Origin: Alkalimarinus alittae
GTDB taxonomy: Bacteria > Pseudomonadota > Gammaproteobacteria > Pseudomonadales > Oleiphilaceae
Direction: 5' to 3'
Assembly (NCBI RefSeq): GCF_026016465.1
Contig: NZ_CP100390.1
Span: 1,712,001-1,776,000 of the forward strand
DNA length: 64,000 bases
Shown: in pieces, positions 1 to 9,305 of the stretch
Position numbering within the stretch: the stretch's first letter is position 1
How the letters are laid out: the number at the start of each line of letters is the position of its first letter
Translations under genes and position numbers: made by a program
Notes under the pieces: generated by a model
Told to the model about the DNA's origin: nothing
Seen by the model: only the letters and a program-made list of their open reading frames with translations
Databases searched by the model: none

Positions 1-2521
1 AGGCGACTTTCATGCAATTTGAAAAGGCGGTGAGCGCTGTATAAAATTCATCACGATTTTTTAGATTGGTATCGACTAATTGCCCTTGAACTTCATTAAC
101 CTTCGGCGTCAGTGCTTGGCGAAGTGCAGCAGGGTCTTGCTTGTTTTTAACGTCTTCGAATATTGCCCAGAGAGTGCTATATAAGCCTGGTAGCTTCTTA
201 TATTCCGTATCCATACGGTTATACAAGCCTTTCAGGTCGTCAATATCAAAACCACCTTGGGTCCGTTCAGCTAAGTCTTGATACTTCTCTATGGTGGTGT
301 CGAGTTCTTTTAAAATGCCGCGATAATCGATCAAATACCCAAATTGCTTCTTGCTGTGCAAGCGGTTTACACGGGCAATGGCTTGAATGAGGTTGTGTTC
401 TTTAAGGGGTTTGTCGATATAGAGTACGGTGTTCTTCGGCTCGTCAAAGCCCGTTAGCAGTTTATCTACCACAATCATGATGTCTGGGCCGTCATCGCGA
501 CCAAAGGCTTCTATTATCGCTTTGGTGTAGGCTTTCTCATCGCCCCGGTAGTCTGGGTCAACATTACCTTTCCACCATTTTTGTACGATATCTTTGCTTT
601 CTTGGTCTACTGCTTCATGGCCTTCACGGGTGTCTGGGGCAGACATCGCTACGACAGAGGAGACTTTACCTATTTTGTCTAAAGCAACCTTGTAACGAAT
701 GGCTGAGGCTTTAGAATCACAGGCGAGCTGACCTTTTAAACCTTGTTGTTTAAAATTTTGGAAGTGATCTGAAATATCATGGGCGATCAACTCAATGCGA
801 CCTTCCGTTTGATAGATCTGACCTTTTTGTGAGAATTTTCTCTTTAAGTCTGTCTTCTGCTGCTCGGTTAGCTTTTGGGTAATACGCTCAAACCAGGCGT
901 CAATTGCCTTGTCATTTACATTTAAATCAGGAATACGTTCTTCGTACAATAAGGGGGTTACGGTTTTATCTTCTACCGCTTGCTGCATGGTATAGGAGTG
1001 AATGATTTTGCCGAATTTGTTCTCGGTTTTATCGTCCTTTAATAACGGCGTACCAGTAAAAGCTATAAATGCGGCTTTAGGTAGGGTTTGCAGCATACGA
1101 ATGTTGTTTTCACCGTTCTGGCTGCGGTGACCTTCATCTACCAATACCAGTATATTCGGGCTGTCATTGAAACATTCTTTATGTTTAATCGCGGAACCAA
1201 ATTTATTGATGATAGAGAAAATAACCCGCTCGTTTCCTTTACCTATTTGCTCCGCTAAACGCCGACCAGAAGTCGCCATAGCGTCTTTCTTATCACGATC
1301 CGTTAATACGCCGCCTGAGGCAAAGGTGCGACTAAGCTGATCTTCCAAGTCCACACGGTCGGTGACGATAATGACACGACACTGAGCAAGTTCTTCCAGC
1401 CAGATTAAGGCTTTCGATAAAAATACCATGGTGAACGACTTACCACTGCCCGTGGTATGCCAGATGACACCGCCGTTTCGAGCACCTTGCCTTGTACCTG
1501 TTTCATCAAAGCTAGTAATACGTTCAACCAAGGCTTTAATGCCGAACACTTGCTGATAACGAGCGACGATCTTGCCTACTTTTTTATCGAACAAGGTATA
1601 AAGACGAGTCATTTCTAAAAGGCGGTCTGGGCGCAATAAACTCACCAATAGTCGATCTTGATCGGTAACGGTTAACTCACCGCCTGCAATTAACGACAAG
1701 TACTCATCTTTGGCCGCGCGAGGGCGATGGTCGAATAAACGGCTGAGCTGGCTTTCATCAAGCGTCTTGTTCTTTAAGCGAACAATCTCGGCTTCGATGA
1801 TTTCTTCTTCTTTCCATTTCGCCCAGAAATTTTCAGGTGTGCCGCACGTACCGTATAAACCATCATGACCATTGACCGATAACAATAACTGACTATAGGC
1901 AAACAGATGAGGGATTTCAGTTTGACCTTGATTACGAATTTGCTGAGACACCGCCTCATTAAGCGTTGATTTTCCTTCTTTAGAGGAGTCTGGTCGCTTG
2001 GCTTCTATCACTACCCAAGGTAAACCATTTACAAAACACACAATATCAGGGATACGGATACCCGTACCTTCACTGTTTTGAATCACCATCTCTTCGGTGA
2101 AGTGAAACTGGTTATTACTAATGGTATGCCAGTCTATCAACTGAATAGTGGGGGATGCTTTTTTTCCATCAATAAACTCGGTTACGCTTACACCGTACAT
2201 CATGGCGTTGTAGAGTTTTTCATTTGCGCCTTTGAGCCCCTCATTCATAGTAGGGTTCAGCTCATGAATGATTTTATCTATGGCTGAATCTGAAAGGGAG
2301 TGCGAGTTACCAGCAAAAGGAAAGGTCTGTTGGCTTAAAAACTCTCGCATAATCGGTTGTAATATAACCTGACTAGTCGTTTTATTGCCTACATTGAGAA
2401 CCCCACGAAATTGTTCACAGTCGTTTGGAGGAATAAAGCAATAGCCCAGATTCGATAGCAAAGTTAATGCAGGGATTTTTGAACTGAATTCTTCTCTGAA
2501 ATTTGCTAAGGATTGTGTCAT
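1..2521 (-). CDS. hsdR: Type I restriction enzyme R subunit, 3'-truncated by window edge
   Basis: The minus strand is open from an ATG at 2521 to the left edge, about 840 codons; the C-terminus lies outside the window. HsdR is the ATP-dependent translocase and endonuclease subunit of a type I restriction complex. Reading in order, there is an N-terminal PD-(D/E)xK nuclease signature (IPDIVCF followed by VVIEAKRPD), a Walker A motif (TTGSGKSFTM), the VTDR and VDEGHRS helicase motifs, and FTGTPL. It is the last gene of the operon half-S, hsdM, hsdS, ATPase, PIN, hsdR, 42 bp after the PIN gene. Family identity is clear from the motifs; I cannot tell whether the unseen C-terminus is intact. Confidence 0.93.
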   Translation of the reverse strand, partial: MTQSLANFREEFSSKIPALTLLSNLGYCFIPPNDCEQFRGVLNVGNKTTSQVILQPIMREFLSQQTFPFAGNSHSLSDSAIDKIIHELNPTMNEGLKGANEKLYNAMMYGVSVTEFIDGKKASPTIQLIDWHTISNNQFHFTEEMVIQNSEGTGIRIPDIVCFVNGLPWVVIEAKRPDSSKEGKSTLNEAVSQQIRNQGQTEIPHLFAYSQLLLSVNGHDGLYGTCGTPENFWAKWKEEEIIEAEIVRLKNKTLDESQLSRLFDHRPRAAKDEYLSLIAGGELTVTDQDRLLVSLLRPDRLLEMTRLYTLFDKKVGKIVARYQQVFGIKALVERITSFDETGTRQGARNGGVIWHTTGSGKSFTMVFLSKALIWLEELAQCRVIIVTDRVDLEDQLSRTFASGGVLTDRDKKDAMATSGRRLAEQIGKGNERVIFSIINKFGSAIKHKECFNDSPNILVLVDEGHRSQNGENNIRMLQTLPKAAFIAFTGTPLLKDDKTENKFGKIIHSYTMQQAVEDKTVTPLLYEERIPDLNVNDKAIDAWFERITQKLTEQQKTDLKRKFSQKGQIYQTEGRIELIAHDISDHFQNFKQQGLKGQLACDSKASAIRYKVALDKIGKVSSVVAMSAPDTREGHEAVDQESKDIVQKWWKGNVDPDYRGDEKAYTKAIIEAFGRDDGPDIMIVVDKLLTGFDEPKNTVLYIDKPLKEHNLIQAIARVNRLHSKKQFGYLIDYRGILKELDTTIEKYQDLAERTQGGFDIDDLKGLYNRMDTEYKKLPGLYSTLWAIFEDVKNKQDPAALRQALTPKVNEVQGQLVDTNLKNRDEFYTALTAFSNCMKVA

Positions 2522-2563
2522 CTACTGCTTCCTTTCATCGTCTGTGTTTGTTCTTTGATTACA

Positions 2564-3046
2564 TTAGGGCTTGTGGTGAAACTGACTAAGATCACTATCC
2601 AATGACCAAATAAAAATTTCAGACATTCCAAACTTATTAAGGCACTTTTCATACTCTTTAATAATGCTAAGGTCACCAAAACTTGTACCTTCGGTTGTTT
2701 TAGCTGAAGATTTATTTTGTCCTGCATGATCCGGGAACTGGCTTAGCCAAGTGAGCACCTCTGAACTGTTAGGAAATTCACTGGGCTGATAAGGGGCTTG
2801 ACCATTGAACGCTCCTTCTACAGCTAGGCAAAAACGCTCTGCAGTGGTACGGCGTGTACCACCATCACCATTTTGAGCAATATGATTACCTGTTTCCAAT
2901 ATAGTCGCCATAGGTAGAATAAAAGTAACTTCCATTTCTGCGTAGTCTTTGAAATCACTAACTACATCTTCTTTGTCTTGATTTCGTCCAGGTACGTTCA
3001 ATAGGTTTAGAAAAATACTCGTATCAATTAAGCAGATTTCACTCAC
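2564..3046 (-). CDS. PIN-like domain putative nuclease, partner of upstream ATPase
   Basis: This is a 160-residue protein with a GTG start at 3046. A strong AAGGAGG ribosome binding site ends 5 nt before it, and the gene overlaps the ATPase stop codon by 8 nt; a longer reading to 3133 lacks such a site. The acidic residues fit a PIN fold: D8 in LIDTSIF, E51 in ILETGNH, D125 in SFGDLSII, and D150/D152 near the C-terminus in SLDSDL. PIN proteins are Mg2+-dependent RNases, often toxins. The coupling to a SMC-like ATPase inside a type I restriction operon suggests an ATPase-gated effector nuclease. That role is inference; the fold call is from the motif pattern only. Confidence 0.7.
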   Translation of the reverse strand: MSEICLIDTSIFLNLLNVPGRNQDKEDVVSDFKDYAEMEVTFILPMATILETGNHIAQNGDGGTRRTTAERFCLAVEGAFNGQAPYQPSEFPNSSEVLTWLSQFPDHAGQNKSSAKTTEGTSFGDLSIIKEYEKCLNKFGMSEIFIWSLDSDLSQFHHKP

Positions 3047-4331
3047 TCGTGCCTCCTTGCATTTTGTCAATCCAATCAAGTGCGTTTTTCTTTTTTTGCT
3101 CAGACGTAACAGGTGATTTAATAAAACGATCAATGATACCGTTAGTCACTAGTTCGCCCAATGGCCCTTGTGATACTAACCCCGCATAATCTTGCAAATC
3201 AGCCAAACGTAATAAACGACTATCACCTTTAATTGGATCTCGATAGCAGAACACGACATCAGCCAAGGCTTCATCTGGTAGTGCGTCCATTAGCGCAGGA
3301 TTGTGTGTAGATAGCAGAAGGCGGATATTTCGTTTAGTAGCTTGTTCACGCATTGTTCTTAATAGCTGCTTTGCTCGTGATGGGTGTACTCCATTGTCAA
3401 CTTCTTCAATAACCACTGTTGCACCTTCTGGTGCTGATAGTAACGCAGCAGCAATTGCTAAAACTCTCAGCGTTCCATCAGATAATAATTCAACAGACCA
3501 CTTCCGTGCAGTTATTCCAAAGGTTTCAATTAATTCAAGAGATATTTTTCCTCGACGATCTTCGAAAAACTCTATGCCAGTTACATCTTGCTCAGGTAAG
3601 CTTTTAATAAAATCAATAATGATTGGCTGAAGTGCTTCGTCTTTCCATAAAGTAAAAAGAACACCTGAAAGATTTGAACAGTCTCCCATTAACTTTTTCT
3701 CAGCAAAACTATCTCCTCGCATAAGTGAAGGAACAGGGTCTAAGAAAAGAGTATTTTCCAATAAGTGTTGAAAGCGTTTTACTGTTTTAGGTATTTCATC
3801 TTGAGATTTTCTATGAGCAAAAACGGCTGGTGTCTCTAATTGATTCAAAATTGAAATTTGATCTGTGCAAGTAATTGTCGGTTTATGCTGACCACTTGAG
3901 AAATTATTATAGGCAACCAACACATCACTATTGAGTCCTGTAGCAGCCTGCTTTATTTGGTATAGCGGGACAGTACTTGCTTTTCCTTGAATTTGCTCCT
4001 GCGAGATGTGTAACTCTTGCTCTCGAATACAAATAGATACCTGAAAGTCATTCCAATCAGAATCATCCGTTTTGCAGCCGAGAGTAAATTCACTGCTATC
4101 CAAATAACCAAGATCTTTGAGTTGGCCGCGTAAAACCTGTTCAGAGTCATCAACTCGATGCTTTAAAACTGTAAGTTTTTGCCCTTGACTTAACCAACTT
4201 AAAAACCGGAAAGCTTCAAGTGCATTACTTTTTCCTGATGCATTAGCTCCAATCATTAGGGTTAATGGTGCAAGAGCTAACTGCTGTTCAGAATAACTCT
4301 TAAAGTTTTTTATTATGATATCTTTTAACAT
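3039..4331 (-). CDS. AAA_21/AAA_15-type ABC-like ATPase
   Basis: This 430-residue protein has the SMC/RecF/OLD-type nucleotide-binding layout. Walker A is GANASGKS at residues 28-35 after an N-terminal KNFKSY strand. The C-terminal half holds a signature-like LLSDGT, a Walker B IEEVDNGVHP and the H-loop STHNP. There is no TOPRIM domain after the ATPase, so it is not a full OLD nuclease. Such ATPases occur as sensors in two-gene defence modules (RloA, PARIS AriA); here the second gene is PIN-like rather than RloB or DUF4435. It overlaps hsdS upstream by 7 nt and the PIN gene downstream by 8 nt, so all three are likely translated together. Confidence 0.85.
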   Translation of the reverse strand: MLKDIIIKNFKSYSEQQLALAPLTLMIGANASGKSNALEAFRFLSWLSQGQKLTVLKHRVDDSEQVLRGQLKDLGYLDSSEFTLGCKTDDSDWNDFQVSICIREQELHISQEQIQGKASTVPLYQIKQAATGLNSDVLVAYNNFSSGQHKPTITCTDQISILNQLETPAVFAHRKSQDEIPKTVKRFQHLLENTLFLDPVPSLMRGDSFAEKKLMGDCSNLSGVLFTLWKDEALQPIIIDFIKSLPEQDVTGIEFFEDRRGKISLELIETFGITARKWSVELLSDGTLRVLAIAAALLSAPEGATVVIEEVDNGVHPSRAKQLLRTMREQATKRNIRLLLSTHNPALMDALPDEALADVVFCYRDPIKGDSRLLRLADLQDYAGLVSQGPLGELVTNGIIDRFIKSPVTSEQKKKNALDWIDKMQGGTSE

Positions 4332-5542
4332 ACTGCCCTCCTGTTTTGGATAGTAATATTTACGCGTTTTTTGCCCGTTAGCAGTTGCTGCATCAGGGCT
4401 TTTTTCTCTTGCTGTAAATCAGAGAGTTGCTGCTCGAGAATTTCGATTTCTTGGTCGGAAACGGATAGCACAGTTGCAATTTTTTGTTGCTCAGCGATAT
4501 CTGGAACTAATAGTTTTAGCCGTTTCAATTTTGCTTTATTGAGTGTTTTTCCCTTTATCGCCTGATCTATCTCTTTGTCAAAATCGACAAACTCTAAAGC
4601 TTGATAAAGGTAATTATTATCCAATCGAGTCTTGTCTTTAATTTCTAGTCCGCATATTGCCTCATTTGTATAAGTGTCCATAGTTAAAAATGCTCTGCGT
4701 CCTATAGTGAGTTTAAAACTCAAAACAATAGTATCTTTTGGTATCAACGTTACATTACTTTTGGATACACCCAAATCACTGATTTTTTCAGATGTACTAG
4801 AGATATATTTTCCCTTTAAGTCTCTGATTGACAACCAATGGTTCTCAGTCTCACCATTCTCATCCCAGTACTCAGAAACAGTTCTTGAGGGTGTTCCACC
4901 GATCTCTAGATTAAATAATTCTTCAAATTTGATATATTCCCATTCACCCTCACCAAACCGTTTTTTACCAGTGAGTAGTTGTTGCATCAGGGCTTTTTTC
5001 TGCTGTTTTCTGTTGCTGACTAGTGCTCCAGTGGTACTAATTGCTTTATCCCATGTAGATAGTATCTTGGCAATTTTTCGCTGCTCCAAGATGGGCGGTA
5101 GTATTACTTCAAGTTTTTCGAATTCCTTCTGACCAAGAGTTTTATTTCGTCCTGCTCCTCCAGGAGAAGCCAAGCCTAATAAGTATTTTCCTTTTGTTGA
5201 CTTGAAAAAATACAGTAAAAAATCAATATCGCATAAATTATCTTTGGGCAAAAATTGCGGGAACCGATGGGATGCAATAAACCCGATTTCATTATCTGTG
5301 GTTTTGGCTACAGCTTGCTCCCATGCAAACACTATATTGACAATAAAAGCATTGTTAACTATTTCAAAGACTCGTTTATTTCCGATTGTTACAGCGTCTG
5401 TTGGTTCTTTATGAAAAATACCTTTGCCATGTGACCTAATGCCAATCTCACGGTAAGTTTTATCCTCTTTTGGTATTACTGGTATTGATATGCGCTCCAG
5501 AAAATCAGCTACGTTTAAAAGACTCCAACCACTAGGAATCAT
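4325..5542 (-). CDS. hsdS: Type I restriction specificity subunit S
   Basis: This is a full-length 405-residue HsdS, the DNA-recognition subunit of the HsdRMS complex. It has two target recognition domains, each followed by the repeated coiled-coil spacer ending QKKALMQQLLTGKKR (about residues 185-195 and again near the C-terminus). Both TRDs have the usual LPP/VPDIAEQQKIA junction. The gene overlaps hsdM by 11 nt and the ATPase gene by 7 nt. The two nearly identical spacer segments are the usual place for recombination that swaps TRDs. No lesion is visible. Confidence 0.93.
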   Translation of the reverse strand: MIPSGWSLLNVADFLERISIPVIPKEDKTYREIGIRSHGKGIFHKEPTDAVTIGNKRVFEIVNNAFIVNIVFAWEQAVAKTTDNEIGFIASHRFPQFLPKDNLCDIDFLLYFFKSTKGKYLLGLASPGGAGRNKTLGQKEFEKLEVILPPILEQRKIAKILSTWDKAISTTGALVSNRKQQKKALMQQLLTGKKRFGEGEWEYIKFEELFNLEIGGTPSRTVSEYWDENGETENHWLSIRDLKGKYISSTSEKISDLGVSKSNVTLIPKDTIVLSFKLTIGRRAFLTMDTYTNEAICGLEIKDKTRLDNNYLYQALEFVDFDKEIDQAIKGKTLNKAKLKRLKLLVPDIAEQQKIATVLSVSDQEIEILEQQLSDLQQEKKALMQQLLTGKKRVNITIQNRRAVC

Positions 5543-7052
5543 AACCTAACTCCTCAATATAGCCTGCCATTTCTATTTCAATATCTTTCAGTTGGGCTTG
5601 CAGGTCTAGTCGCTCTGCTCGTACCGCGATCAAATCAATTTCAATCTCTTCTTCAAAGGTATCGACATAACGAGGAATATTAAGGTTAAAGTCGTTGTCT
5701 GAAATTTCTTTAACAGTAGCTAGATATGAATACTTATCAGTGGTTTCACGAACCTTGTAAGCATCGACGATTTTTTGGATGTTATCGATTGTTAGTTCAT
5801 TTTGGTTTGTGCCTTTCCTAAATTCACGGCTTGCATCAATAAAGAGCACATTGGCGTCTGCCTTATGTTTTCTGAAGATTAAGATCGCAGCAGGAATATT
5901 TGTGCCAAAGAAAAGGTTGGCTGGTAAGCCAATCACCGTATCTAATAGATTTTCTTCAATCAGTTGCTGACGAATTTTACCTTCAGATGATGCCCTAAAT
6001 AACACCCCATGTGGCACGACCACGCCCATTTTTCCACTTTCAGGCTTTAAGGTTTCGATCATGTGCGAAATAAAAGCATAGTCACCTTTGGTTTTCGGTG
6101 GTACCCCTCGACGGAAGCGCCCATAGTGATCGCTTGCAGCATCTTCATACCCCCATTTATCTAAAGAGAATGGAGGGTTGGCCGTCACGATATCAAAGTG
6201 CAATAAGCCAGTGCCGTCTTTATCCTTCAGCAAAGGGTTGCGAATGGTATCGCCCCACTCAATACGGTGGTTATCTTCACCATGCAGGAACATATTCATT
6301 TTGGCCAATGCCCAGGTAGAACCAATAGATTCTTGACCAAACAAAGCGTACTTCTTAGAACCATTGAAGTTGTTACGCACCATGCGACCACATTTCATTA
6401 ATAGTGAGCCTGAACCACAGGCAGGATCACAGATTTGGTCACCTTCTTGGGGCTCTAAGATGCTTGCTAATAAGTCGGATACTTCTGGCGGAGTATAAAA
6501 TTCGCCAGCCGTTTTTCCGCCTCCCGCCGCAAAGTGCTTGATGAGGTATTCGTAGGCATTACCTATGATATCTAAAGTGCCTACACGACTAGGACTTAAG
6601 TTGAGGATGTCTTTGCCAAAGTCTTCTAATAAGTGGCGTAGCAGATCGTTCTTTTGTTTTTCTTGTCCAAGTTTATCTGTATTGAAAGTAATATCTTGGA
6701 ACACATTTTTTAACTTGGTGCCGTTGGCTTCTTCAATAGCGTGTAATGCTAGGTCAATACGTTCACCGTTTCCTGCCTGGTAGCGTAGCTCGTATAAATC
6801 CCAAAAGCTTGCACCGTCAGGCAATACAAAACGTTGTTTGGCCATCATCGCGTTAATTAATGCAGGGTTATCACCATATTGCTCAACGAGTTTATCGTGA
6901 TCGTTTTTATACACGTCTGAGATGTATTTTAAGAACAACATGGTGAGTATGAAGTCTTTATAGGTATCTGAGCTGATTACACCTCGAAAGGTATCGCAGG
7001 CGGCCCAGACTGCCTTGTTTATGTCATCTTGGTTGATTTGACTGTGTGGCAT
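5532..7052 (-). CDS. hsdM: Type I restriction N6-adenine DNA methyltransferase M subunit
   Basis: This is a 506-residue HsdM that modifies adenine within the HsdS target and is needed for both methylation and restriction. The SAM-binding motif I is DPACGSGSLLM, and the N6-adenine catalytic motif is NPPF in VTANPPFSLDKWGYED. The N-terminal helical HsdM_N domain is present (residues about 10-150), as is the conserved C-terminal YSYLATVKEI..FNLNIPRYVD segment. It lies 66 bp after the half-S gene and overlaps hsdS. It appears intact, unlike the second hsdM at about 16 kb, to which it is only distantly similar. Confidence 0.95.
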   Translation of the reverse strand: MPHSQINQDDINKAVWAACDTFRGVISSDTYKDFILTMLFLKYISDVYKNDHDKLVEQYGDNPALINAMMAKQRFVLPDGASFWDLYELRYQAGNGERIDLALHAIEEANGTKLKNVFQDITFNTDKLGQEKQKNDLLRHLLEDFGKDILNLSPSRVGTLDIIGNAYEYLIKHFAAGGGKTAGEFYTPPEVSDLLASILEPQEGDQICDPACGSGSLLMKCGRMVRNNFNGSKKYALFGQESIGSTWALAKMNMFLHGEDNHRIEWGDTIRNPLLKDKDGTGLLHFDIVTANPPFSLDKWGYEDAASDHYGRFRRGVPPKTKGDYAFISHMIETLKPESGKMGVVVPHGVLFRASSEGKIRQQLIEENLLDTVIGLPANLFFGTNIPAAILIFRKHKADANVLFIDASREFRKGTNQNELTIDNIQKIVDAYKVRETTDKYSYLATVKEISDNDFNLNIPRYVDTFEEEIEIDLIAVRAERLDLQAQLKDIEIEMAGYIEELGYDS

Positions 7053-7118
7053 TTTATTCCCTTTATATTCCTGTTCTTAAGTATGATTAATTGCTTAAAC
7101 GTTGTTCTTTAGCTCAAG

Positions 7119-7700
7119 TCAGTTAGTCAAAATATCCAAAGCAATAGCATCTAACAGCTGTTGTCGGTTGGTAATGAGCTTCTGTAGCATCTTTTGTTCT
7201 TTAACTGCGGAGGCATGTAACGCCACCAGTTGTGCTTGTTTTTCTATTGAAGGCAGCGTGATTGGCACATCTTCTAATACTTGGCGACGAATACTAACGT
7301 ACATTGAACCTTCGGCTGTGGTCTTGAAATAACGCTGTGCAGGAATTTGGTTTAACTGCCAGCTAATAAATTCGGGCAATACCGTTGCTGTGTTTTCGGT
7401 TTTAATACGCACGATAAAAAAATGCGGCGAGCATACTGTTTGCACCGGTAACTGTTTCACGCAGGCCGCGAAATGTTTGGCCCCCTTTGCTACAAATAAA
7501 ATGTCGCCTTGTTGTAACCAGTCTGGTTGTTTTCGACCGGTTAACTCTGTGGTGATCATCTCATCTGTGCGTATTTCACCGGATGTATCAGTATCCCTCA
7601 CTTGTACGACATACGTGTTGCTATCTACAACGGGGGCGATCGTGCCACGGAAGGGGTGGCCAGGCCGAATTTCTGCTATTTCGCAAAGCGTAGTATTCAT
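7119..7700 (-). CDS. Half-size HsdS-like protein (single TRD)
   Basis: This protein has about 193 residues from an ATG at 7700; a GTG at 7748 would add 16 residues but has no ribosome binding site. The sequence looks like one target recognition domain plus one helical spacer: CEIAEIRPGHPFRG at the N-terminus, FKTTAEGSMYVSIRRQVLEDVPITLPSIEKQAQLVAL in the middle, and a helical tail. It lies first in the restriction operon, upstream of hsdM, while a complete hsdS lies downstream. It may be an alternative specificity half that dimerises, or an anti-restriction or regulatory S-like protein. The sequence does not choose between these. Confidence 0.75.
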   Translation of the reverse strand: MNTTLCEIAEIRPGHPFRGTIAPVVDSNTYVVQVRDTDTSGEIRTDEMITTELTGRKQPDWLQQGDILFVAKGAKHFAACVKQLPVQTVCSPHFFIVRIKTENTATVLPEFISWQLNQIPAQRYFKTTAEGSMYVSIRRQVLEDVPITLPSIEKQAQLVALHASAVKEQKMLQKLITNRQQLLDAIALDILTN

Positions 7701-7863
7701 TGGCTTAATCAGCTTTTCCTCTACTGAGTGCGTTTTTAGGTGAGCCACTAGCGATCTACATCACTAAATGTTGCCACCGAATTATTTAATCGTAAATTAT
7801 ATTGGCGCATAGTAAGAGCTTAGTCAAATAAATATGCAGTAATCAAATGATGCAAAATATGTG

Positions 7864-7893
7864 TTGACGATCACGCTGGTCATCAATTATATT
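7864..7893 (+). promoter_or_regulatory. Putative sigma-70 promoter of the recombinase block
   Basis: A -35 box TTGACG (7864-7869) and a -10 box TATATT (7888-7893) are separated by 18 bp. They lie about 30 bp before the TTG start at 7923. This is the only close sigma-70 match in the 220-bp divergent intergenic region. Confidence 0.5.
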
Positions 7894-7922
7894 ATTTGCA
7901 GTAATTCAATGGAGCACTTATT

Positions 7923-9305
7923 TTGATTGAATCTTATCCAAAGGTTGTGAAGAAAAACGTGAATTTAGGTGACCTCCCTTATTTTGACGGGAGTGATGAG
8001 CATGCTAAGCGACGGGTGCAATATCACCATGATCATTGGGTAGAAAAGTTTCCGCGAGTGCTGTCATTGCAGCGAATCGCTGATGCGCTTGAAATAAACC
8101 TTTTTCTTGAACATCGATTCAAGGGGACATTTATGCCCCCTAAGCGTGGTGGTAAAAGAAATCAGTTGGGAGGTATAACGTTAACCACACTGAATTCGGT
8201 CGCTAATTCAATGTCGTTGTTTCTTCAGTGGATTGAAAAACATAATGTTAACTGGCAAGAGGTATATGCTGTCACTGATAGTGATAAAGCTAAGTACTGG
8301 CTGCCTGTTTATCGATACCGAAAGCATTTAATTGATCGGATAGTCGCTGGCGACATTGATCGTGATACAGGCAATTTGTATATCAACCATGTTCGTCATT
8401 TTTATGAGTGGGCTAGAAAACAGCGCCGTATAGATAAGTTACCTTTTAAGTATAAAACCAAGGTGATCAAGAAAAAGCGGAAAGATGGCAATATTGATTT
8501 GTTATTCACCAGTTATGGCGCTGAAGAAAAAGGCATTGTGGTTACCACCACCGATTTACTGATACCCAAAAAATATCGTCAAAAGAAAGCCAGTAACTCT
8601 GAGTTGTCACCCTATGAAAGAGAAGAGCTGAAAGCACTTTACTCTACGCATGAACTAACAAAAGACGGTCCCAGGCTTAGAGTGGATATGGCTTGTCATT
8701 GTGGTTTACGAGCAGAAGAAATTGCGACATTTCCCTCGTCATTAGTTGTTGACCCAAGCTTGAAAAACAATGGCCTCTTTTATGTGGAGATTGTGGGAAA
8801 ATACGGCAAGGAAAGAACCATTATGGTCTCTCGCCATTTAATGCAGTCACTTTGGGATTACCGTAAAGCCGCAGAACATCAAACGCGATTATCAAAATGG
8901 CAACTTAAACAAGGGAGTTGTGATGAAGCGCCATTATTTTTAAATCGTTCTGGTGAACAAATGCTAGCAAAGTCGATTGGTAACGTGATCTCTAAAGTTC
9001 GTAAAGAGCTAAAAGTACGCGGCATTGTACTTAAGCGTGACTTTCATGATTTTCGCTCAACCTTTGCGACCAACTTGGCGGGATTCATGTTGGAGAAGCA
9101 CCTACCACTGGGCTTTATTCAATTCAAACTGATGGACTTAATGGGACATTCCAATTTTTCTACGACACAAAAATACATTAATTTTGCGAGATCAATGACC
9201 TTCGATCAGCAAATGTCTTCCTGGGTCGACCAGTTATTTGGTGAGTTTTTAGAGCCTCTGCAAGAGGATGCTTTAAACGCCCTGGGAGATAATTCCAGTG
9301 AGTGA
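7923..9305 (+). CDS. Tyrosine recombinase, first of the mobility block
   Basis: This is a 460-residue tyrosine recombinase with a full catalytic set: Arg263 (CGLRAEE), a beta-hairpin lysine in GKYGKER, His375/Arg378 (FHDFRSTF), His409 (MGHSNF) and nucleophile Tyr418 (TTQKYINFA). The N-terminal 200 residues form a SAM-like DNA-binding core. The start is TTG at 7923, with GGAG at 7911-7914, 8 nt away. The next gene begins inside this one (8-nt overlap). The arrangement of several co-translated recombinases is known from Tn554 TnpA/B/C, recombinase-in-trio elements and Gamma-Mobile-Trio islands (where the recombinase is GmtY). Which of these families applies cannot be settled by eye. Confidence 0.9.
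   Translation: MIESYPKVVKKNVNLGDLPYFDGSDEHAKRRVQYHHDHWVEKFPRVLSLQRIADALEINLFLEHRFKGTFMPPKRGGKRNQLGGITLTTLNSVANSMSLFLQWIEKHNVNWQEVYAVTDSDKAKYWLPVYRYRKHLIDRIVAGDIDRDTGNLYINHVRHFYEWARKQRRIDKLPFKYKTKVIKKKRKDGNIDLLFTSYGAEEKGIVVTTTDLLIPKKYRQKKASNSELSPYEREELKALYSTHELTKDGPRLRVDMACHCGLRAEEIATFPSSLVVDPSLKNNGLFYVEIVGKYGKERTIMVSRHLMQSLWDYRKAAEHQTRLSKWQLKQGSCDEAPLFLNRSGEQMLAKSIGNVISKVRKELKVRGIVLKRDFHDFRSTFATNLAGFMLEKHLPLGFIQFKLMDLMGHSNFSTTQKYINFARSMTFDQQMSSWVDQLFGEFLEPLQEDALNALGDNSSE

Noticed and set aside
3301-3630. Plus-strand reading frames inside the ATPase gene
   Set aside because: These are antisense shadows of a clear minus-strand gene with conserved motifs.
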